Below, in pieces: positions 33,649-45,059 of a DNA stretch of 64,000 nucleotides. Made by a program: the position numbers and the translations under genes. This DNA is from Bromus sterilis. Its lineage: Eukaryota; Streptophyta; Magnoliopsida; Poales; Poaceae. The DNA is taken from assembly GCA_950022295.1 (NCBI GenBank), contig OX465597.1, positions 398,355,016-398,419,015 on the forward strand, read 5' to 3'. The notes beneath the pieces were generated by a model, which made no database searches, was not told where the DNA came from, and saw nothing but the letters and a program-made list of their open reading frames with translations. Numbering within the stretch: the first letter of the stretch is position 1; each line of letters begins with the position of its first letter.

Positions 33649-36600
33649 TGTCAGAACCCTCTGTTAGGTAATGTGCTAGGATCAAGTAACCTTGCATCAT
33701 GTCAAATTTTCAAAGGAAATCAACTTCAAAATCCAAATGGGAGAAGGAACACCCCCCAGATGAATTAATTCAAAAAGGCCAGATAAAAATCTTCTCCAAA
33801 AATTCATGTTAGAGTTTTGAAAAGTCTTATAAATGAGTGTGATCACATATCAAGTGATGTGGGACCCACCCCATGCTCATAGATTTTTCAAATATTCAAA
33901 CAGTACCTTGGAATTAAAGAAATACCCCTTTTTGATTTAAAATTCAAATCATTTGAATTTTAAAAATGTTGAAAGTTTATGAGTGGCTAGTCTATATTAT
34001 TATGAGGCCATATAAAAGTTTTCAGCATTTAATAAAATGATTTGGTATTTTTACCAAAGTAAAAACAAATTTACAGAAAAACAGAAAGGAAAGATTAAAC
34101 AGAAAAAGGAAAAAGACTTACCTCTCGCCCAGGCGAAACCGGCCCACCCCAGCCCAGCCGGCCCAAAGGGGCACGGGGGTCTTCTTCCCCGATCCCGCGC
34201 CTCCAAGATGCTCGGTGGAATGCCACCGAGCTAGCTGGGCACGCCACGTCATCGCCGAGGAGCTTCCAGCCCTCCCCGTGGCCTCTTCTCGCACCTGGAC
34301 GCGCCTGGAGACGCCATGAGCTCATTCCGCCCCTCCTCGTCGTCTTCCCCTTCCTCTCTCGCCCGATTCGTCGCCGCCCGAAGACCGCCGTGGAGCACGC
34401 CGTCGAGTCCACGTAGCCACCGTCGTCCCCGAGCCGTGCCGCCGTGTCCAGAAGAACCGCAGCAGGCGTCTTCGTCGTTCCCCTCAACCAATCGAGCCCG
34501 AGCGCCTCAGCAGACGACGCCAGCTTCACCGAGGAGTCGCCGGACCCGTGAGTCGCCGTCGTCAAATTCCCCGGCTACGCAGCATCCCCGGCCTCACCGT
34601 CTTCTCCATTAGCTTCAGGGTGAGCTTCTTCACCTTTCCCCTAGGGTCACAACGTCTCGTTTGCCCCACAACCGAATCCGCCATGGATCCCGAGCAAGAT
34701 CGCCGCCATGGTCGAGCTGGAGCTCGCTTCAGTGCCCCTGGCGATGCACCCGTGCGTGCGTTTGGCACCTAGCCTTCCCAGCTTTCGAACGCACCCAAGA
34801 TCACCTCAAACCGTGCTCCCTAGCCTCGGCTACGACCTCGCCGTGGTTCTACTTCCGCCGGAGTCGTCGCCGGCGTCACTTCGGTGCTCCCCTGTGGCGC
34901 TGCTCTGCACCACTCGACGCGGGCGTCCACGAGCTTTCGATTGGTGCCTCCCGCCCATCGAATGGCCCACGGCAGCCCCCTCCCCGTGCAGCGCCACCGC
35001 ACTGGTGGCCACCGGCGGCTAGCCGCCGGTGAGGCCACTGTCATTAAAGGTTAACCCCCCCGCTAATTGACCCCAGGTCAATGACAGGTGGGCCCCCCAG
35101 GCACTTAACCCCCTGGTTAAGTTTAAACCGTTTCAATTAAACCCATGTGACACTGACACCCCTGGCCCACCAGTCAGACGCCCCCCCACGTCAGCATGAC
35201 CACATGCTGATGCAATAATTGATTTAAATGAATTTCCAGAAAAGCAAAGTGTTTTAAATAAGTCCAGAAATTCCCGAAAATACCCCAAACTTTGGAAATT
35301 CATAGAAAATTCATATTAACTCCAAATTGGACAAATAATATATGAAAAATGATCAGGAGAAAATTATCTTTCCAAATATGCAACTTTCAACTATGTTTGA
35401 GTTGAATTTAAAATGGGACCAGTAGCATATGTCATTTGGTTTATTTGAATTTAATTCAAATTCAAATCAATTGATTTTGCCACTTGAACCTTGGATTTAA
35501 GCTATACTTCAACCACACTTCAGAGGCATATCATACACATTTGAAGTTGATTCAAAATGATCAAACTATGTCACATTCAACTTGGCTAAGTTCAATTCAA
35601 ATGTGGAGTTTGAATTTGCATTTTAAATGCAATATATTCCACTTAAATGGAATTGCCTCACACATCAAAACTTATACTTCAAGTTTCAACATTCATTCAT
35701 GTGCTTGAGCATTGCATTCATTTGATTGCTACTTCGTGCTTTGTTTGTCGAGTAGAGGTGGAACCGGAGCAAGAGGTCACCCCCTTCGCTGAAGATCCAG
35801 AACCCGAACCTCGTCAGCAAGGCAAGCAAACCCCCATTGATCATGTCGATAAAATCCCACTTCCCTCTCATGTCTTGCTTATGCATTGTTTAGGATGATC
35901 ACCATGTTACGATTCTACCGCATAGATGAACCCATTCCTTTGCATGACCTATCTTTTGTCACAGTAGTAAGCAAACCATAATCCTAGCAAATGTAGGAGT
36001 TGAATGATTTCATGTAACCCCTGCAATGCTACTGCTTATTGCATGCTTAGTATGATACCATGTTGTTAGTATGATGTGAGTCGGGATGGTAGTGATCATG
36101 TTGATGATGGTAGAAAAGTGTTGGTGAATCGACCCTAATACAAGGTGAACGATGAGAGGCTGTGTAGGAGTACACAGTGGGTTGTCTCGTTGAACACCGC
36201 CCTAGTACGAGTTCTTGTGTGGTAATCCAAGATGAAGAGTACAACCACACATTGGGCTCACTGACCCCTCTCAACTTACTAACTCATCCCTTTCGATGTC
36301 CGGATGTCGCAATAGTTCGGAGTTCTGGTAGGTCTGTGGCCTGGCTGCTAAGTGAGGGAACGGCTCATCCGAGACCGGCTTATGCACCACGCACACATCA
36401 CTTGGGTCCACTTCGGTAAACCGGCCGGGTTCACGATTGTGGTAGCCAACCCAAGTAGGCGGCTTTCTCGGACTAGATCGGCTGTGAGGTAACAGTTGTG
36501 GTGAGCATCCTCGCTGGCACCCCTTGAATGGTGTCGAGATCAAAGACGGTAAATGATGGTCATGTGTGTGTAGCGGTACACCCTTGCAAGGTTAACAAAA

Positions 36601-37742
36601 CTATTCGAATAGCCGCGTCCGCGGTTATGGACTGCTTGGAAAGCTTAGCTTGATTATTAGATACCTTGAACCGGATACTTCTAAAACACACCAAGATAAG
36701 TGTGAGTGCTATGGCGTGCTTTCTCGTGGGGAAGTCGAGGAAGGCACCATAGTGGTGTATTGGTTGGTGAAAGTAGTGGACTCGTGTACGCTTCTTACCT
36801 CAAAGTCTGGTACTCGTAGTTCAGGATTAGCCAAGTCAAAGCTGGCATTTCTGCAAGTGAACCCCACCTCCCTTTACCTTGATACATATGCATGAGTAGT
36901 ATAGCTCCTATGTAAGTCTTGCTGAGTACGACTTTGTACTCACGTTTGCTTAATCTATGTTTTAGATGACGCCACTGACCCCGAAGGTGGCTTCTTCATC
37001 GAGCTGGACGACTGAAGTTAAACTAGTCTAGTCCCAGTCAGACGACTGGTTCCCTCGTGGAGGGCTTTGTGTTTAAATAAGACTTCTTAAGCCATTTGTT
37101 AAACTTGTCTGTACTCAGACATAATTTGCTTCCGCATGTGTTGTAATGTTGGATCACATGTATGTGATCTCTGTGTGTATTCTATAAGAGTTATAAATAA
37201 AATGTACACTTTGTAGAGAATTGCAATGGTACCTGCTGTTCATACAAGGCATGTGTGCTGCGTGTATATTTATAACATGCATGTCTTCGTATGGGTTTTC
37301 GAGACCTTAGTTGTGTTCTGGCTGGAGGTCTTTCATACACCAAGTGGCCCTTAGATGTGCGCATCTTGGGGCATCGCGATGCGATTGCTCGAGACTCCGT
37401 CTCGTGCACACTTTGTGGTATGATCGAGCCCGCCCTAGACCCCGACTAAGTGATCGGGCTGGAGTAAGTCTATGTAAGAGTTTTGAGATAGTCGGTAGTA
37501 TGGTTGAGGCGACTTGTCTTTGAATATGGGAGTTCACCACCCATATCATTTGACTTGTGTGCGGACGATGAGGACCCATCTCAGTTGATCATCCGGCCTG
37601 GATGGGATGCCCCTCACGTACGATGCTTTCCGAGAATGTTCAGTGCTTGGCCTTGTCTGCTTAGACAAGTGGGTGCGGTTCTCGGATCTTCATATGACTA
37701 TGTCTTAACTGTACTTGCATACGCTAACCCCGGGTCCCGACA
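33649..37742 (+). mobile_element. S2: solo LTR, chromovirus subfamily A, TSD CCTAT
   Basis: 4094 bases, TGTCAGAACCCTCTG to GGGTCCCGACA, flanked by CCTAT at 33644-33648 and 37743-37747. There is no PBS or PPT next to either end, so it is a solo LTR. It is the reference full-length plus-strand copy of subfamily A in this window. Confidence 0.95.
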
Positions 37743-37922
37743 CCTATCATCCCGTAGAAAAGATAAGGGTGACTCAGAACTCAGATCGATGAGGATAAGG
37801 AGAAAAAGAAGCCTTATGTTGTTCCCTTATACCGAGAGTAACTATATAACTATAGAATACTAGACTCGACTTCGACCAAGGGTTTGATAATCCTACAGAA
37901 AGTCCTGCTCTGATACCAAGTC
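37743..37922 (-). other. E3 leader, PBS-proximal half with PBS
   Basis: Continues the leader after S2. The PBS complement GCTCTGATACCA is at 37907-37918, four bases from the 5' LTR edge. Confidence 0.85.
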
Positions 37923-40900
37923 TGTCGGGACCCGGAATATGCGTATGTAATTCCAATCATGATACAATCACATGGAGAGACGAGAACCGTACCCACTTGT
38001 CTAAGCAGACAAGGCCAAGCACAGAACATTCTCGGTAAGCATCGAACGTGAGGGGCATCCCATTCAGGTCGGATGATCATCTGAGATGGGTCCTCATCGT
38101 CCGCTCACAAGTCTAAATGCTTATGGGTGGTGAATCCCATACTCATAGACAAGTCGCCTCAACCATGTTATCGATTGGATCTTAACTCTTACATAGACTT
38201 ACTCCAGCCCGATCACTTAGTCGGGGTCTAGGGCGGGCTCGATCATACAACAAAGTGTGCATGTGACAAAGTCACGAGCAATCGCATCGCGATGCCCCAA
38301 GCTGCGCACATCTAAGGGCCACTTGGTGTATAAAAGACCGCCAGCCAGATCACAACTAAGGTCTCGAAAACCCATACTAAGAGATGCATGTTATAAACAT
38401 ACACGCAGCACACGTGCCTAGTATGAACAGAAGGTATCATCACATAACTCTACAAAGTACTCTTTATTTACTTATACACATAGAGCATACAAAGATCACA
38501 TGTCTGTGATCAACATTACATCATACAACGGAAGCAAATTAGGTCTGAGTACAGACAAGTTTAACAAATGGCTTAGAGAAGCCTTGTAAACATACATGCC
38601 CTTCCACGAGGGACCAGACTGCTGTCTGGGACTATACTACCAAGGTCAACGTCGAGCTTCAGTCGGTGACTCCATCGGGGTCCTGGTTCTCAGCTAAAAC
38701 ATAGAATAAGCAAACGTGAGTACAAAGTCGTACTCAGCATGACTTACATCAGAACTAAACTACTCATGCTCAAGTATCAAGGTAAAGGAGGTGGGGTTCA
38801 ATATGCAGAAGTGTCAGCTTTGACTTGGCTAGTCCTGAACTACGAGTACCAGACTTGAGGTAAGAAGCGTACACGAGTCCACTACATGTCTCCAAACAAT
38901 ACACCACTATGGTTACTTCCTCGACTTCCCCAGGAGGAAGCACACCATAGAACTCACGCTTATCTTGCGGATTTTATAAGTATCCATTCAAGTTGTCTGT
39001 GATCAAGTAGAGATTTCCAAGTAGTCCATAACCGCGGACACGGCTATTCGAATAGTTCATTAACCCTGCAGGAGTGTACATCTTCACACGCGTGTCATCA
39101 CTTATCGCCTCGTTCTTGGCATCCTTCAAGCGGATGTCGGACGTGGATGAAACCAAGGCACTAACCTCACATCACCTTCTCTAATCCAGGAGTGGACTAC
39201 CTGAGTTTGGCACCGCTCGAGAGTCCGGCCGGTTCCACGAAACGGACTCAGATAATGTAAGGGACCGAGACGCCACCTCTGCCAGATGGTTTCACTGCCT
39301 CACAAGTCCACCCACATATCTAGGATGATGCAACCTTTTCTTCATACTTTTTCTATGCATATGCCAATGGAAAGCCCGAATCTATTGTGACTCCTGGACC
39401 GGATCGGGTACGTAAAGAGGCCAAACAGGGCTCCCATAAACCCTACATGTGGTCATACTCTTTGTCTTGGATCACAAAACAGGAACTCAGGGCCTAGGGC
39501 AGTGTTCAACGAGACAACCCACTGTGTACTCCTACACAACCTCTCATCGTTCACCTTTGCTTAGGGTGGATTCACCAACACGTTTCACTTTCATCAACAC
39601 TACTATGTTCATTCCATCCCGACTCACAATCAAAACATCCTCATTGTATCACTAAGCAGAAAAAGCAGTAACAGTTGCAGGGGCCACATGCTCATCATTC
39701 AACTCCTAAATCTGCTAGGATTGTGGTTTGCTTAATACGGTGACAGAATGATAGGTCATGCATCGGAATGGGTTCAACTATTGCGAAAGAACGTTTCTCG
39801 GTGATCTCCTAAACATGCATAAGCGAGACTGAGAGGGAAATAGGATTTTATAGACATGATCAATGGGGTTTGCTTGCCTTGCTGACGAGGTTCGATATCG
39901 GGGTCTTCAATGAAGGGGGTGGCCTCCAGTTCCGGTTGCACGTCTATCGAGCAAACAATCAAACAAGGTATAAATTTATTTGCAATGCTCAAACACATGA
40001 TCAATATTGAAATAGTGATGTTCTTGGTCACAATGTGGTTACAATTCCATTTAAAAGAAGTCAAATGCAAAGTCATTTGCAAATGTGCTTCAAATTTGAA
40101 TTTGAAATAAAGCCATATGGGTGTTTTGCACTGTTCACCCATTTTAAAACGGTCAAACATGAAAACAGAGCCCATATTCATAATCCTTGGATTTTTCTGA
40201 TAATTTTTCATATATTATATGTTTAATTTGGAGTTAGTATGAATTTTCTATGAATTTCCAAAGTTTAAACAATTTTCTGGAATTTTCTGGAATAAATTAA
40301 TTCATTTCTATTTCCTTTTCTTTTTATTGCGTCGTGCTGAGCTCACTGTGACGTCACAGGGGGGCTGACGGGTGGGGTCGGCTTGTCAGCCACAGTGGGA
40401 GTTAACCCCTCTCTGTTTAAACTAAACAGAGGGGTTAGGGCCAGGGGGACCCACCTGTCTGTGGCAGAGGGGGTGGATTAGCAGGGTCATTAGGTTAGGC
40501 TAATGGCGGGGTCGCCGGAGTGCTGCCGGAGTGTCGCCGGAGTGTCGCCGGAGTGAGCTAGAGGCCACGGGAGGGCACGGTTCTTGCACAAAAACATCGC
40601 CCGTGATCGTCCGCAACGAGAGGTGCAGGTTGGGGGACTTGGGGAGGGTTGTGGCCACGGCGGCGTCGAAGTTTTGCGGCGGCCGGCCACTGCCTCTAAC
40701 GACGACGACGAAGCAGCGCACGAGAAGAAGCACGGATAGGCCGGGGTGGAAGGGAAGCTCACCAGGAGCGGTATGAGCAGCTCGGCGGGGCCAGAGAGGG
40801 CTTGGTGATGGCGAATTGCACGCCGGAATCCATGGCGGCCGGCGGCGAAAAACTTGAAGCCCGCGTCACTCTCGCTCGATCTCGCCTCAAATTGGTGCGT

Positions 40901-41705
40901 CGGCTTGGCGTAGTCGTCGCCGGGGATGATGTTGGACACGTTGGCGCTCTCCAGTTCGACGAGTGGCCACGCGAACGAAGGACGGCGGCGAGCTCGGTTG
41001 TTCGGTTGCGGAGGGGATCTCGCCGGTGACGAAGGGGAGGAAGCAGCGGAGGGGGGGGGGGGGGGGAAGGGTGCGGGCGGCTTCTAGGCGACTGCGTGGC
41101 GTCCTGGGGGAGAAGAGGAGGCTCCAGAGGGCCTCGGTGGCGTCCACGGCGCTCGGCTCGCCACCGAGCTTCTTTGTGCGCCGGGGAGGAAGACGACACC
41201 GGGGGCACTGGTGGGCTGGGCTGAAAAGGTAAGTTGGGCCGAATGGCCAAGGGGGTTTCCTCTTTTCTAATTCTTTCCGTGTTTCCTTTTCTGTTGTTTG
41301 TTTTGCCCCAAATAAAAATAGCAGAGCATTTTATGAAATACCCAAATCTTTTATGTGGGCTTAGGATACAAATAGCTAGCCACTCATAAAATTTGGATAT
41401 TATAAAAATTCAAAACATTTGAATTTTAATTCAAATAGGGGTTTATTTAATTTCCAAAGCCATTGTTTGAATATTAGAAAATTCCATGTGCATGGGATTG
41501 ATCCCAAACCACTTTTAAAATGATCAGCAACATTTCTAGGAATTTTCCAATCATTCAAATGATTTTTGGAAAAATATTTTTATCTGGCCATTTCAAATAA
41601 TTTCTCAGGGCTTTCTGCTTCCCCATTTTTGATTTTCTTTTTGAATTTTTGACATGATGCAAAGGCACAACAACCCTAGCACTTACCCTAGTTGGGGTTC
41701 TGACA
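37923..41705 (-). repeat. E3 5' LTR
   Basis: 3783 bases, partner of 27191-30964. Contains the 16-G run at 41051-41066. Confidence 0.94.
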
Positions 41706-43384
41706 GTTACATTATTTGTGAGTCGGGATGGATATTCATATTGGTGCTGATGATGACGTGTTGGTGAATCCACCCTAAACAAAGGTGAACGATGAGAGGC
41801 TGTGTAGGAGTACACAGTGGGTTGTCTCGTTGAACACTACCCTAGGCCCCGAGTTCCTGTTTTGTGATCCAAGACAAAGAGTATGACCACATGTAGGGTT
41901 TATGGGAGCTCCGTTTGGCCTCTTTACGTACCCGATCCGGTCCAGGAGTCACACTAGTTTCGGGCTTTCCATTTGAGTTATGCATAGATATGTGGGTGGA
42001 ATTGTGAGGCAGCGAAACCATCTGTCAAAGGTGGCGTCTCGGTCCCTTGCATTATCTGGGTCCGTTTGTAGAACCGGCCGGACTCTCGAGCGGTGACAAA
42101 CTCAGGTAGTCGACTCCTGGATTAGAGAAGGTGATGTGAGGGTAGTGCCTTGGTTTCATCCACGTTCGACACCCGCTTGAAGGGTGACAAGAATGAGGCG
42201 ATAAGTGATGACACGCGTGTGAATATGTACACCCCTGCAGGGTTAATGAACTATTTGAATAGTCGTGTCCGCGGTTATGGACTACTAGGAGACCTTTACT
42301 TGATCATAGACAACTTGAATGGATACTTATAAAACTCGCAAGATAAGCGTGAGTGCTATGGCGTGCTTTCTCGTGGGGAAGTTGAGGAAGTAACCATAGT
42401 GGTGTATTAGTTGGAGACTTGGTAGTGGACTCGTGTACGCTTCTTACCTCAAGTCTGGTACTCGTAGTACAGGACTAGCCAAGTCAATGCTGGCACTTAT
42501 GCATGTTGAACGCCACCTCCTTTACCTTGAAACTTGAGCATGAGTAGTCTAGTTCTGATGTAAGTCTTGCTGAGTACGACTTTGTACTCACGTTTGCTTA
42601 TTCTATGTTTTAGATGAGAACCCGGACCCCGATGGAGTCACCTTCGTGAAGCTCGACGTTGACCAAGCTAGTATAGTTCTAGACAGCAGTCTGGTCCCTC
42701 GTGGAAGGGCATGTTTGTTGAACAAGGCTTCTCTAAGCCATTTGTTAAACTTGTCTGTACTCAGACCTAATTTTCTTCCGTTGTATGATGTAATGTTGAT
42801 CACATACATGTGATCTTTGTATGCTCTATGTGTAAGTCAATAAAGAAGTACTTTGTAGAGTTATGTGATGATACCTGCTGTTCATACTAGACATGTGTGC
42901 TGCGTGTATGATTATAACATGCATGTCTTAGTATGGGTTTTCGAGACCTTAGTTGTGATCTGGCTGGCAGTCTTTTATACACCAAGTGGCCCTTAGATGT
43001 GCGCAGCTTGGGGCATCGCGATGTGATTGCTCGTGACTCTGTCACGTGCACACTTTGTTGTATGATCGAGCCCGCCCTAGACCCCGACTAAGTGATCGGG
43101 CCGGAGTAAGTCTATGTAAGAGTTAAGATTCAATCGATAACATGGTGGAGGCGACTTGTCTATGAGTATGGGATTCACCACCCGTAAGCATTTAGACTTG
43201 TGAGCGGACGTTGAGGACCCATCTCAGTTGATCATCCGGCCTGGATGGTATGCCCCTCATGTTCGATGCTTTCCGAGAGTGTTCTGTTCTTGGCCTTGTC
43301 TGCTTAGACAAGTGGGTACGACTCTCGGCTCTCCATATGATTGCATCGTGACTAGAATTACATACGCATATTCCGGGTCCGACA
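41706..43384 (+). repeat. E1 3' LTR, second part
   Basis: After the E3 duplication GTTAC (41706-41710) the E1 LTR resumes and matches 3280-4374 over its last 1.1 kb. It ends CCGGGTCCGACA, one C shorter than usual. Followed by AATAC, probable target duplication of E1. Confidence 0.9.
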
Positions 43385-44177
43385 ATACTAGCGCGTCATG
43401 TAGCAATGATTAGGGCAAGGCCCAACTAGCATGCGGCTCATCGATCAAGCAAGTAGCATGTATGACATGAAGATCAAGTCATGAGAAGATGGATGTTGCA
43501 TGGCAATATATCTCGGAAAGGCTATGGAAATGCCTTGATAGGTAGGTATGGTGGCTGTTTTTAGGAAGGATATAAGGAGGTTTATGATGACAGAGCGTAT
43601 CGTGCTAGAGGTTTGGATGTACCGGCGAAGGTGGGCGCTAACTCTCGGAGTGAGAAGAAAGCAATGCACGACACAGGAAAGGCTAGAAAAATATGGGAAG
43701 GTGGAAGTGTCAACTTTCGAATACTCACATTAGTTCGAAGAACTCATGCACTTATTATCGGTAACTCTCAATCTAATAAGGAGGTTCACAAAGAGAAAAG
43801 TACCCCGAGGAGGAGTGTATGGGGGTTTGGTTATCCTTGCGCATCCTCGACTCATGGTACGTGAGTATACTCTAATATTCGACCCCTCAGAAGAGTAGTG
43901 ATCCATCTAGTAGCTAGAGTTCTCAACTAATTTTGTAGGTTTTGAAAATAAACACGGATTGCCCAAAATACGACATCTATCACTAATAGGCTAAAGCTCT
44001 TGACACCAAAAGTCCAAACATTACTCAAAACAACACCTCAAAACTATTGCAAGTTACTACTTCAAAAATAATAGCAACCTTAATTACCTACTTCAAGTCA
44101 AGACACAAAACTCAGTGCATCAGGCAAACTCTGTAAACAAGATAAACATGAAAACTCAAGAGAGTTCCAGCAACAAA
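43385..44177 (-). mobile_element. E4: inverted fragment of Athila-like element (3' internal region)
   Basis: 43740-44177 is the reverse complement, with many substitutions, of the E6 non-coding region at about 54450-54880 (shared blocks such as GGGCAATCCGTGTTTATTTTC and GGTGTCAAGAGCT in E6 orientation). 43385-43740 is not in E6 but I recognise it as the kind of sequence found in the same part of related Triticeae elements. No coding frame. It ends abruptly at CCAGCAACAAA, where E5 begins. It is the sequence E1 inserted into. Confidence 0.7.
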
Positions 44178-45059
44178 AGGGCACTCGGCACAAGGACACA
44201 TCAGGAATAGAAATGGAGCAGCCGTGGAATGCTGAGCTGTTATGTCCGTTCTATAGTTGACCGGCAAAAATGTATGTATGCCATTCGGCAAACGATCAGT
44301 AAAGCTATCATGCCTCTGAAAAAGAGCATTCGATTACCTTTGCATAATTTCATTCGAGAAGCTAGCCCAAGTCGGCAACGCTTAGTCATACCCGAGACAT
44401 GTGTAACGCACTCGGGGACTGACTGACCACGAGGCCAGACGAATAGGCCATCGAGGCACGGGGACTGCGGGCAGGCACTCAACTTAGCACCTAACTCAAG
44501 CGCAACTCACAAAAGTGTTTGTGGCATTGAGAAGGGCAGCGGTTGGGGCGGTCAGCAGTACAAGTTCCCGAAAACAACTCGAAAATCTCTGCAGAGGGCG
44601 TAGTCGATAAAACAAGTTACCGATTGCGCCGCGAACCAAGGCATCGAGCTCGGTAGTGAGCAATCGGCTCCTAACATTGCAGAATCCTTTACGTTAAACT
44701 TTGTCGTGTAAATATGAAAAGCTTATCGAACCTTGGCTGGAAGTCTACCTTTGATCCGATTGCGGACCGCATGTCGGAAGAAATACAGACAAGGTAGACA
44801 CCCCCAAGTGCAGACCGATAAAGGAAACCGACAAAGACGCAAAGTCGATCGCACAAGTAAAAACTAGAAATAAGCAGTCGGATTGCATAAGAAATAGCAG
44901 GCCTAAGGCCGAATGAGTTCATTACATTGAGGTCACACCCAGTGGGTGTCGGCAGAATTAAAATAATGTCTTAGAAGCAACTAGTCGGAAGGAAAAGAGC
45001 AAGATAAGGCCGATCCAAGGTCGGCAAGCTGCAGTAGGTGACGTCATCAATGGTTTGGT
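44178..45059 (+). other. E5 non-coding region downstream of the antisense gene
   Basis: 880 bases with no supported gene on either strand. It would be the 3' flank of the antisense gene and lie after pol of the parent element. Confidence 0.6.

Larger units (their letters stand above)
27191..41705 (-). mobile_element. E3: Gypsy chromovirus, subfamily B, internally deleted
   Basis: Minus-strand element flanked by GTTAC (27186-27190 and 41706-41710). It has a 3' LTR 27191-30964, a pol remnant 30965-33154, a filler 33155-33416, leader pieces 33417-33648 and 37743-37922, a PBS at 37907-37918, and a 5' LTR 37923-41705. S2 (33649-37742) was inserted later into the leader. Gag, protease, the integrase C-terminus, chromodomain and PPT are missing, so the element cannot move by itself. 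Confidence 0.93.
3280..43384 (+). mobile_element. E1: outer Gypsy chromovirus (Tekay-like), subfamily B
   Basis: The backbone element of the left part. Its pieces in order are the 5' LTR remainder (3280-4374), PBS and leader (4375-4846), gag-pol part 1 (4847-7426), pol part 2 (23270-25149), 3' LTR part 1 (25150-27190) and part 2 (41706-43384). The gaps are the insertions E2 and E3. Gag, CCHC finger, protease, RT, RNase H, integrase and a C-terminal chromodomain-like segment occur in that order, which is the layout of plant Gypsy chromoviruses. The start is outside the window. The right end is CCGGGTCCGACA, one C short of other copies, followed by AATAC, the probable target duplication. The element is dead, with several stops and frameshifts. 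Confidence 0.9.
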
